Source of the DNA: Pedobacter cryoconitis
GTDB taxonomy: Bacteria > Bacteroidota > Bacteroidia > Sphingobacteriales > Sphingobacteriaceae
Assembly: GCF_001590605.1 (NCBI RefSeq)
Contig: NZ_CP014504.1
Span: 1,674,001 to 1,738,000 of the forward strand
Length of the DNA stretch: 64,000 bases
Direction: 5' to 3'
Under the pieces are notes generated by a model that was not told the DNA's origin, searched no databases, and saw nothing but the letters and a program-made list of their open reading frames with translations. A program made the translations under genes and the position numbers. This document shows, one piece after another, positions 58,401 through 64,000 of this stretch. Numbering within the stretch: position 1 is the first letter of the stretch; every line of letters starts with the position of its first letter.

Positions 58401-58940
58401 GTAAGAGAAAATCAGTACGCCATTGTCAGGAACTTTAATACTGTATTTACCAGAGCCATCAGTGGTTGCTGCTGCAGCGGTTTCTTTCAGTTTAATGCTG
58501 ACTCCCGGAATACCACCACCCTTTTCATCAGTTACTATCCCTCTGACAATGATATCAGCAGCAGCGCCATTTTTAGGCCGGATCACGATCAGGTCATCTT
58601 CCATTGGCTGAAATTTCAAGCCAGTACCTTTCAAAAGAAAACTCAGTGCATCAAAGACAAGGATGTCCTTTTGCATCAGGGTAATATCTTTATTCAGCGG
58701 GAGATCTTCTTCGCTGTACAGCAAACGAAAGTTCCCTTTACGCTCCAGAATAACCAAAGCATCCTTTAGCTTTATTTGCTGAAGGTTTAAATCAATCTTT
58801 TTGTTTTGAGAATAGCTGCTGGCAGCTACCTGAAAACAAAAGAGAAAAGACAAAACAAAGATCCAGTTTAGCATTAATAATAATTTATTTTGGGAAAAGT
58901 AGACGCATAGAACTTTATTGCACAGTCCTTTTTTTTTCAT
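55428..58940 (-). CDS. SusC/RagA TonB-linked outer-membrane protein with STN domain
   Basis: 1170 residues. After a signal region ending near residue 42, it has an STN (secretin/TonB N-terminal) domain (~48-125, with KDALVILERKGNFRLLYSEE), a carboxypeptidase-regulatory-like domain (~128-205), and a plug with VVVGYGTQKKAVVSGAV, IRIRGVNSLGNNDALIVIDG and SRAANGVILITTKQG. A large barrel follows, ending in VINTGIKVTF. The STN domain lets ligand-bound SusC signal to FecR across the periplasm, and both the FecR and sigma genes are directly upstream. The start may be the later ATG at 58874. Confidence 0.95.
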   Translation of the reverse strand: MKKKGLCNKVLCVYFSQNKLLLMLNWIFVLSFLFCFQVAASSYSQNKKIDLNLQQIKLKDALVILERKGNFRLLYSEEDLPLNKDITLMQKDILVFDALSFLLKGTGLKFQPMEDDLIVIRPKNGAAADIIVRGIVTDEKGGGIPGVSIKLKETAAAATTDGSGKYSIKVPDNGVLIFSYLGYNTQEVPVNNRPVINVRLQENSQALTEIVVVGYGTQKKAVVSGAVTSVKGTELAKTPNVNLSNSLAGRLPGVTALQSSGEPGADGSTIRIRGVNSLGNNDALIVIDGVPNRAGGLERINPNDVESVSVLKDASAAIYGSRAANGVILITTKQGKSGKPQLSYDFSYGLQQPTRTPKMTNSTQYAEILNELNIFGADLPVDQWNAASQAFKATGSYKRTDNGNILSAVYRPGEMQKLSDGSDPLRYPNTDWFKTTLKNWSPQQRHNLQLTGGAENIKYLVSLGYLDQDGYYKKSATGYKQYDLRINLEAAVSKYVTLTLGITGREEARNYPTVGAGDIFRMLMRGKPTEQEVWPNGLPGPDIEFGYNPYVITTDQTGYNRDQRDYFQSTGKIDIKVPGVEGLKITGTASIDKFAGRQKRWQTPWTLYYWDKKSFEADGVTPLLKGSVRSERTDASLNETAGAQLAINLMGMATYDKKIGDHTFNLMAGVTREKVNNDGFSAARRYFLSTALQQLVAGSDKEQTVGNPTDAPNNLFNRARLSYFGRAGYNYKEKYLAEFLWRVDGSYIFPENKRFGFFPGVSAGWRVSEESFFKDHVKFINNLKIRASYGQMGAEAYFGDALAEYQYLNTMGFGNYIVNNQYSQTLVENRVPNLDFGWEVANNANLGLDASFLNNKLSFEFDYFYNKRTKILISRGSSIPGSSGITDKLPPVNLGKVNNKGFEFKLSYNDHVGELNYGVSVNGGYSKNKIIFWDETPGAPSWQQSTGMPTGTDLIYEYAGVFRDAAEIKANTINYSALTNNLLPGDMKFRDVNGDGKIDGDDRIRSDKTSTPTFTGGFNLTLQYKNFDFSALVQGASGGVQIVGLTESGDIGNFLDWSYKNRWTIDNPSSEFPRLSNRGKTYYTDFNNAGRNTYWLRSNNYVRLKNVEIGYTLPSTWCKKAGISALRVYVNGLNLITVDKIGIWDPESTNSSAQYYPQARVINTGIKVTF

Positions 58941-58954
58941 AGATTTGTGAATTT

Positions 58955-58962
58955 CAAAGTTA
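58955..58962 (-). promoter_or_regulatory. Candidate -7 element for susC (TAACTTTG)
   Basis: Exact TAnnTTTG on the minus strand, 15 bases before the ATG at 58940, giving an unusually short leader. This would be a housekeeping-type start; the ECF-dependent promoter may be different. Confidence 0.3.
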
Positions 58963-59042
58963 AAAATCTGATAAACCGTTTGTTATACTACGGATTTGAA
59001 GGTTGAAAAGGGAGGGAATGTTGGCGCATTTACTCCCTTTTT

Positions 59043-60095
59043 TTAGTAGATGGTCACGTCATGTGCGGTAAGATTAAAGGTGAAGGATTTGATTAACTGC
59101 ATGGCCGTCAGGGCCTCTTTAATATTTTCATTTTTAAAGACTCCGGTAAAGCGATAAGATTTTGCTCTTGATGAACCCAGGTGGATTCTGATGTTAAACC
59201 AGCGTTCCAGCCTTGGCTTTAAATCCTGAAATGACTCATTGTGAAATACCAGGGTATTATTTTTCCAGGAGACCTCCTCAATATATTCATTGCCCCCAAT
59301 ATGAATGGGTACAATGTGTTCAATCATTAAGGTAATATCATGATCATCCATTTTCAGTACCCCCTGCTGACCAGCTTGCAGCACAAATTTTTCTGAAGGA
59401 TTTAAAATAATTTTTTGCTGAGGCCTTTCATTGACAGATAGTTCAATGGAACCACGTAATAGCGTAGCTACAGACTTCTGATCTACTGGATAGGCCTTCA
59501 CATTAAATGCGGTTCCCAATACTTTAATTGCAATCTTATCTGTACGTACTATAAATGGTTGAGACTTATGATGGGCTACATCGAAAAAAGCTTCACCAGT
59601 TAAATGTACTATACGTACCTTTTTTTTATCAATAGCTGAATGGTAGGCTAATTTACTGTCTGAATTAAGCCAGACTAAAGTACCGTCCGGCAGTTTTACC
59701 TTTTTGCGTACTCCTTTTCCTGCAATGAGCAGTGTGTTGAAAGTATCCTGTTTATTGCTATGGATATAAAATAAGCCGGCAAAGAAAATCAGGCACAGGG
59801 AAAGGACGGTAATCGCTAAATTTTTATATTGAAGAAGGAGCGGTATCGGTTCTTCTGCTGCAGGCGTAGTCAATTCATCATAAAACCTTAGCCTGTGACA
59901 TTGGTAAATACGGTCAACGTCAGGAATGTGCAGCTCCCCCTCTTCACTATTGAGCCAGATTTGTTTAAGTACTTCTTCATAATAAACAGAATCAGGATAG
60001 CTATCAATAAGCCTGTTCAGCTCCTCCAATTCATATGGGGTCGCCTCACCAGCCATTTTACGAGCTAATAATTCTATAATTCTGCTTCTTTTCAT
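59043..60095 (-). CDS. FecR family anti-sigma factor
   Basis: 350 residues. The N-terminal cytoplasmic ~88 residues bind the sigma factor. One membrane helix follows (residues ~93-110, ITVLSLCLIFFAGLFYI), then a periplasmic FecR domain (GTLVWLNSDSKLAYHSA, VHLTGEAFFDVAHHKSQPFI, VLGTAFNVKAY) and a C-terminal DUF4974-like domain. It relays the SusC signal to the ECF sigma factor encoded upstream. It is 96 bases downstream of the sigma gene. Confidence 0.95.
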   Translation of the reverse strand: MKRSRIIELLARKMAGEATPYELEELNRLIDSYPDSVYYEEVLKQIWLNSEEGELHIPDVDRIYQCHRLRFYDELTTPAAEEPIPLLLQYKNLAITVLSLCLIFFAGLFYIHSNKQDTFNTLLIAGKGVRKKVKLPDGTLVWLNSDSKLAYHSAIDKKKVRIVHLTGEAFFDVAHHKSQPFIVRTDKIAIKVLGTAFNVKAYPVDQKSVATLLRGSIELSVNERPQQKIILNPSEKFVLQAGQQGVLKMDDHDITLMIEHIVPIHIGGNEYIEEVSWKNNTLVFHNESFQDLKPRLERWFNIRIHLGSSRAKSYRFTGVFKNENIKEALTAMQLIKSFTFNLTAHDVTIY

Positions 60096-60190
60096 AAAGA
60101 CCGCCGCAAGAGTTTGATATTGGTTAGTGTAGATAAGACAATATATATCAGGAAACTCCCTAGTCCGGAATGAAAAATAAATAAATAAAT

Positions 60191-60757
60191 TTACATCAGG
60201 TTAAATTCGACTTTAAGAACGGCGGTAAGTTTCTTTACGGCAGTGACCAGGTGGGCATCCACAGTCTTGATAGAGATATTCAGGATCGCAGCTGTTTCTT
60301 TATAACTCATTCCATCTTCTTTGACCAGCTTAAAAACAAGTTTACATTTGTTTGGCAATGCTTCGGTTGCTTGTTCCAGTTTCTTCTTCAGCTCATCGTT
60401 GATCAGGATCTGTTCTGGATTCAAGCTATCCAATACGATTTGTATATCAATATCCTCCAAAAAGATCAGTTCTCTTTTGGCATGTTTATTTAAAATATTT
60501 AAGCAAAGATTACGCGCAATAACAAAGCTATAAACTTTAATATTTTGTATTTCAGGAAGTTTTTTTCTGTTTTTCCAAAGCGTGATCATCACGTCATTTG
60601 CCACCTCTTCTGCCAGTTCTCTTGATTTTAAAAGATAATAACAGAAGCGATACAATGCAGGAAAAAGACTTTTAAAAAGCTTTTCATAGGCATTTTCACT
60701 ATCATATAAAGCTATATCACAGATCAGATGAGATAAGTCTGCAGCAGGTTTAAGCAT
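60191..60757 (-). CDS. ECF RNA polymerase sigma-70 factor
   Basis: 188 residues. Region 2 reads LFPALYRFCYYLLKSRELAE, then EVANDVMITLWKNRKKLPEI. Region 4 reads LPNKCKLVFKLVKEDGMSYK, then ETAAILNISIKTVDAHLVTA. These are the usual marks of Bacteroidota ECF sigmas paired with FecR. It directs transcription of the susC operon downstream once the anti-sigma lets go. Confidence 0.95.
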   Translation of the reverse strand: MLKPAADLSHLICDIALYDSENAYEKLFKSLFPALYRFCYYLLKSRELAEEVANDVMITLWKNRKKLPEIQNIKVYSFVIARNLCLNILNKHAKRELIFLEDIDIQIVLDSLNPEQILINDELKKKLEQATEALPNKCKLVFKLVKEDGMSYKETAAILNISIKTVDAHLVTAVKKLTAVLKVEFNLM

Positions 60758-60777
60758 CGGGATATATTTGGTTAACT

Positions 60778-60807
60778 CAAATTTAACAATTTAACCATAC
60801 CATCCAA
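60778..60807 (-). promoter_or_regulatory. Promoter of the ECF sigma gene
   Basis: Minus strand: TTG (60805-60807), 19-base spacer, TAAATTTG (60778-60785), start codon 20 bases further on. This is the best full match to the Bacteroidota consensus in the window. Confidence 0.6.
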
Positions 60808-60855
60808 ATCTCTTCTGCTCCACAAGAAAAAGTTTGTGTTTATACTTCGTTGAAA

Positions 60856-61377
60856 TTAGTTGTAACAGGGCTCGTTAAATGTACTCAGGCTGGGATGTGA
60901 ATTTTTTCGCAGCTGTATACTTTCAAAATAATAGAAAAACATAGCTTTAACATCTTGACTCATAGGCTGAAGACCTTCAATCCAGGAAGTCAGGCTTAAC
61001 CTGTCCACGCCTGTATCACGGAGAATATCTTTCAGTGTGATCCCCATATTCAGCATTTTATCACTGATCCAAAGCGGTTCAACCTCATCTACTACAGCAG
61101 GTGTATAAGCTATAGGATGAACTGTTACTGGTATATTCTCTATAAACCTTTCAAAAAGATCCTGAGTAATGGAGATGAGTTTTGGGATTTCTACAGGATG
61201 GCCGGATTTGCATTTCCACTGCCGGGTTTTTACTTTTAATGCAGAAGATCTGGCATTGATAATTTCAAAACTGATATTAAATTGATTCAAATATTGTTTA
61301 GCGGCTTCTTCCAGTCTTAACAGATCTATATGCCTGACAATTCCTACTAATTTATAAATGTCTTTAATAATTTCCAT
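60856..61377 (-). CDS. Hypothetical protein with Cro/C1-like helix-turn-helix
   Basis: 173 residues, no signal or membrane segment. Residues ~113-150 (TLKDILRDTGVDRLSLTSWI, then EGLQPMSQDVKAMFFYYF) fit a Cro/C1-type DNA-binding fold with the W-x-x-G turn. The N-terminal 100 residues are not recognised and include a C-K-S-G-H segment. It might regulate the adjacent genes, but nothing ties it to the sigma gene 98 bases downstream. Confidence 0.55.
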   Translation of the reverse strand: MEIIKDIYKLVGIVRHIDLLRLEEAAKQYLNQFNISFEIINARSSALKVKTRQWKCKSGHPVEIPKLISITQDLFERFIENIPVTVHPIAYTPAVVDEVEPLWISDKMLNMGITLKDILRDTGVDRLSLTSWIEGLQPMSQDVKAMFFYYFESIQLRKNSHPSLSTFNEPCYN

Positions 61378-61583
61378 TTTACTAATTCACAAAGGGATTC
61401 TCAATTCCTTATCCCACCATTAAAGTTATAGTTTAGGTTAAATTGCTTGAGCCTGGTTAATAAACCTATCTGCAATCTCTTTGCGCCAAACTACTCTAAT
61501 TTTATGATTCTGGCAAACAAAAAAGCCTGATGTTAAGGTTAACAAACTACAAGCCTTTTTGTTATGAATTATTTTAAAACGTT

Positions 61584-63008
61584 TTACTTTACAGGTTGAT
61601 TATTCCTGCAGATGGTGTTTTTCTCTGGCAAAAGATAGAGAAAAAAGCTAACCAATACCAAGAGGACTACATTGACGATAGTGGCCATTTGATAAGCGGA
61701 CAGATAAGCCTGCAACGTTCCGGACTTTCCTGATACATAAAAGAAAATCCCTCCTACTATACCAATTCCCAAAGCAATTGCCGTTTGCTGAAAAGTAGAG
61801 AAAGTCCCTGAGGCAGCACCAGCAAATTTTGGTGGGATACTTTTCAGTGCCATAGTTAGTAAAGAAGGTAATACAGCGCCACAGCCTATGCCATAAATAA
61901 AAAATACGGGCAAAAAGATCATCCGGCTCACAGCTGCCGATTTAAAAAACAGGATATGCAGCACCAGGGCTGTTACCATGATCAGGACACCACACTGCAA
62001 GACCTTTTTTCCATAAACTGGGATCAACTTTATGGCGATAACCGAGGCAAGCACATATCCTATCCCTTGAAAAACAAAGAAAATACCTGTTTCTGAAGAA
62101 CTGATCCCAAATCCGGTTTGTAAAAGGACCGCATTGATCAGGAAATAAGAATCCTGCGCCATGAAATAAAATAAGACTGCACAAAGGCCTATATTGAAAT
62201 CCTTATAACCAAATAGCCTGACATTGATCAGCGGTTCTTTTCTTTGGAGAAGTTTTCTCTTTTGATCATACAAAAAGACAAACAACAGGACAATTGAGGC
62301 ACCTATCAGGACTATACTCCACCAGGGCCAGCCTAGTTCCGCTCCACGGATTAAAGGATAGATCAAGCTAACCAGGGCTACAGTCAGTAGAATTACACCC
62401 GTATAATCAAATTTACCCGTTTTTGTTACCGTATTATCTTTCAATAGCTTTGCAGCCAGCAGGGCTGAAATAATGCCCAGTGGAAGGTTAATCAGGAAAA
62501 TTAAGCGCCAGCCCGCAATAAAGAAATGAGTGTCCGGTAATACGCCGCCTAGAAACTGACCAATCACGGATGCGGCCCCCGCTATACTTCCATAGATCCC
62601 CAACGCTTTAATACGTTCTTCGGGAGAAGGAAAGATCAGCTGAATATAAGCAATACCCTGTGGTACCATAAAAGCAGCACTGATTCCCTGAAAGAAACGG
62701 GCTGTATTTAATTGAAAAGCTGTTTGAGAGATTCCGCAGAGCAGCGAAGCGAAAGTAAAAGATAGCATCGCAATGATAAATACTTTCTTTTTACCAAAGT
62801 AATCTCCTGCCCTGCCACCGGTAATTAAAAATGCAGCATAACCCAGCAGATATAAAGCAATAACGAGTTGTATATCACCATCTGTGCCATGAATTCCCCT
62901 TTTGATAGAGGGTATAGCCACATTGACGATAAAAATATCAATGACAGATAAAAAGACCGAAGAAGAAAGGATAAGAAGTACTATCCATTTAGAAGGTTGC
63001 TTGCTCAT
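61584..63008 (-). CDS. MFS transporter, DHA2 (EmrB/QacA) type
   Basis: 474 residues, about 14 hydrophobic segments. DHA2 motifs are SVIDIFIVNVAIPSIKRGIH (TM1), GRAGDYFGKKKVF (motif A), RFFQGISAAFMVPQG and LPLGIISALLAAKLL. Proton-driven drug exporter in the inner membrane. It is divergent from the HxlR gene at 63123 with a 114-base shared region, so that regulator very likely controls it. Confidence 0.93.
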   Translation of the reverse strand: MSKQPSKWIVLLILSSSVFLSVIDIFIVNVAIPSIKRGIHGTDGDIQLVIALYLLGYAAFLITGGRAGDYFGKKKVFIIAMLSFTFASLLCGISQTAFQLNTARFFQGISAAFMVPQGIAYIQLIFPSPEERIKALGIYGSIAGAASVIGQFLGGVLPDTHFFIAGWRLIFLINLPLGIISALLAAKLLKDNTVTKTGKFDYTGVILLTVALVSLIYPLIRGAELGWPWWSIVLIGASIVLLFVFLYDQKRKLLQRKEPLINVRLFGYKDFNIGLCAVLFYFMAQDSYFLINAVLLQTGFGISSSETGIFFVFQGIGYVLASVIAIKLIPVYGKKVLQCGVLIMVTALVLHILFFKSAAVSRMIFLPVFFIYGIGCGAVLPSLLTMALKSIPPKFAGAASGTFSTFQQTAIALGIGIVGGIFFYVSGKSGTLQAYLSAYQMATIVNVVLLVLVSFFLYLLPEKNTICRNNQPVK

Positions 63009-63122
63009 TGCTATTTTAATGTGTTTTTTATGGGTATGCGCGTTCGATTATGGTTAACTTTACCGCGCAAAGATGGAAGCTCAATTGAAGTTAAACAAGT
63101 AGTTTGCCGGACAATACTAAGT

Positions 63123-63506
63123 ATGGAAAACAGTACTAATGATGACCCTCAGCCGGTTATAAAACAAGAAAATTACGGGCAGCCGGAAGATAACTGTTCG
63201 ATGACAAACGCATGGAAAGTTATTGGCGGGAAATGGAAACTCCTTTTACTAAATGCAATCCGCCAGGAATGTCCTGCAAGGTTTGGAGCGCTCCGGAAAA
63301 AGATGCAGGATATTACACAAACTACCCTGACTGCACAATTACGTGAACTGGAACGTGATGGCATTATTTCCAGAAAAGCTTATGCAGAATCACCACCTAA
63401 AGTAGAATATCAGCTTACTGAACTGGGGCAAACACTGATCCCGGTGATGCAGGTCTTGTCAGATTGGGGCGATAATTATTGCCAGGTCATTAAATTTAAT
63501 CCTTAG
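63123..63506 (+). CDS. HxlR family transcriptional regulator
   Basis: 127 residues from ATG 63123 (the frame is open further upstream from a TTG, but MENSTNDDP is a natural start). Motifs are CSMTNAWKVIGGKWKLLLLN, ARFGALRKKMQDITQTTLTA and QLRELERDGIISRKAYAESP. It has the conserved Cys before the first helix. It probably represses the divergent DHA2 transporter and may also control the MFS gene 65 bases downstream. Confidence 0.93.
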   Translation: MENSTNDDPQPVIKQENYGQPEDNCSMTNAWKVIGGKWKLLLLNAIRQECPARFGALRKKMQDITQTTLTAQLRELERDGIISRKAYAESPPKVEYQLTELGQTLIPVMQVLSDWGDNYCQVIKFNP

Positions 63507-63571
63507 CGGCCCTCCGTGCTTTATTCAGGCATACACTAAACTTCAATCCTTCCTAAAACTTTAAACTTACT

Positions 63572-64000
63572 ATGGATCATACCAACAAATCGTCTGCTAC
63601 AAAATATTACGTGATTGCCTGGGTTTTCGGCCTTCTTTTTTATTTCCTGGATTATGTGATCAGGGCTGCTCCGGCAGTGATGATCCCTCAATTATCAGCA
63701 GTATTCAATGTTTCTACTCTGGGCCTGGTATCCATTATAGGCACTTATTATTATACGTATTCCACTTGCAGTTTGATTGCAGGGATCGCGCTCGACAGGT
63801 TTGGCGCAAAATATTCTTTGTTTGCTGGTGCAGTGATTCTGGGAATTGGCGCTTTACTCTTTGTTATTTCCAGCGAATTTGCCGGGAATACTGGTCGTTT
63901 ATTGCAGGGAGCCGGTTGTGCATTTGCTTTTCCGGGCTGTGTTTACCTGGCTACCAAAGGATTTTCTGCCAAATCGTTAGCTACAGCTATTGGTTTTACG
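63572..64000 (+). CDS. MFS transporter (C-terminus cut by window edge)
   Basis: The ATG at 63572 opens a frame to the end of the window (143 codons). It begins with a hydrophilic segment and then YYVIAWVFGLLFYFLDYVIR, with the following helices and motif AGIALDRFGAKYSLFAGAVI typical of MFS transporters, including an LLQGAGCAFAFPGCVYLATK stretch. The substrate is unknown. Transcribed the same way as the HxlR gene. Confidence 0.88.
   Translation, partial: MDHTNKSSATKYYVIAWVFGLLFYFLDYVIRAAPAVMIPQLSAVFNVSTLGLVSIIGTYYYTYSTCSLIAGIALDRFGAKYSLFAGAVILGIGALLFVISSEFAGNTGRLLQGAGCAFAFPGCVYLATKGFSAKSLATAIGFT

Noticed and set aside
48297..60757. Sulfated-glycan utilisation locus
   Set aside because: There is no sulfatase, and the SUMF1-like protein lacks the catalytic cysteines.
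1..64000. CRISPR array or intact insertion sequence
   Set aside because: No spaced direct repeats, cas genes or transposase frames were found on either strand.

Overview
The window is a 64-kb stretch of a Bacteroidota chromosome. The best fit is family Sphingobacteriaceae, and Pedobacter or a close relative is my inference from gene content and style. The evidence is SusC/SusD pairs, an ECF sigma/FecR pair feeding an STN-type SusC, TAnnTTTG-type promoter elements, lipoproteins with a C-K-K start after the lipobox, and an AT-rich genome with short intergenic gaps. There is one tRNA (Arg, anticodon UCU) and no rRNA, CRISPR array or intact insertion sequence. Both edges cut genes: a TPR protein on the left and an MFS transporter on the right.

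Layout. 1-5650 is housekeeping: two tandem TPR proteins, gyrA and hemF, all on the minus strand. 5913-10299 is a minimal class I lanthipeptide locus. It has a 59-residue precursor on the plus strand that converges with lanB, and lanC lies upstream of lanB on the minus strand. The LanC carries Ser-Tyr where the zinc-binding Cys-His is expected. 10463-19811 is ordinary mixed content: a fasciclin lipoprotein, DUF4442, AlbA_2, MATE, CDF, TPR, GNAT and DUF2252 proteins. 19821-27172 looks like a decaying accessory stretch. It holds an internally deleted histidine-kinase gene, a fragment of an AraC regulator, an intact AraC regulator with a FAD monooxygenase, an orphan phage-tail-spike-like beta-helix protein, and over 1 kb with only broken reading frames. 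27173-28477 is a divergent HxlR/NAD(P)-binding pair arranged like E. coli ytfH-qorB.

28776-37944 holds the tRNA, small membrane and scramblase-like proteins, a TPR histidine kinase, a class II UvrA and a TonB-dependent receptor. 38399-42704 is a beta-glucan-directed operon: a GH30 lipoprotein with three C-terminal beta-trefoil repeats, a GH16 lipoprotein, an outer-membrane protein and a methyltransferase. 43863-47261 is an unrecognised four-gene cassette: a small soluble protein, an outer-membrane barrel, a three-segment membrane protein and a subtilase with no signal peptide.

48297-60757 (minus strand) is a complete trans-envelope-regulated uptake locus: ECF sigma, FecR, STN-SusC, SusD, then a SUMF1-like protein without the catalytic cysteines, a Tat-type Gfo/Idh/MocA oxidoreductase, ApbE, a hydroxypyruvate-isomerase-like TIM barrel and TerC. 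It has no glycosidase, so its substrate is open. A divergent DHA2 transporter/HxlR pair and the start of another MFS gene close the window. All assignments are by eye from motifs; no database search was run.
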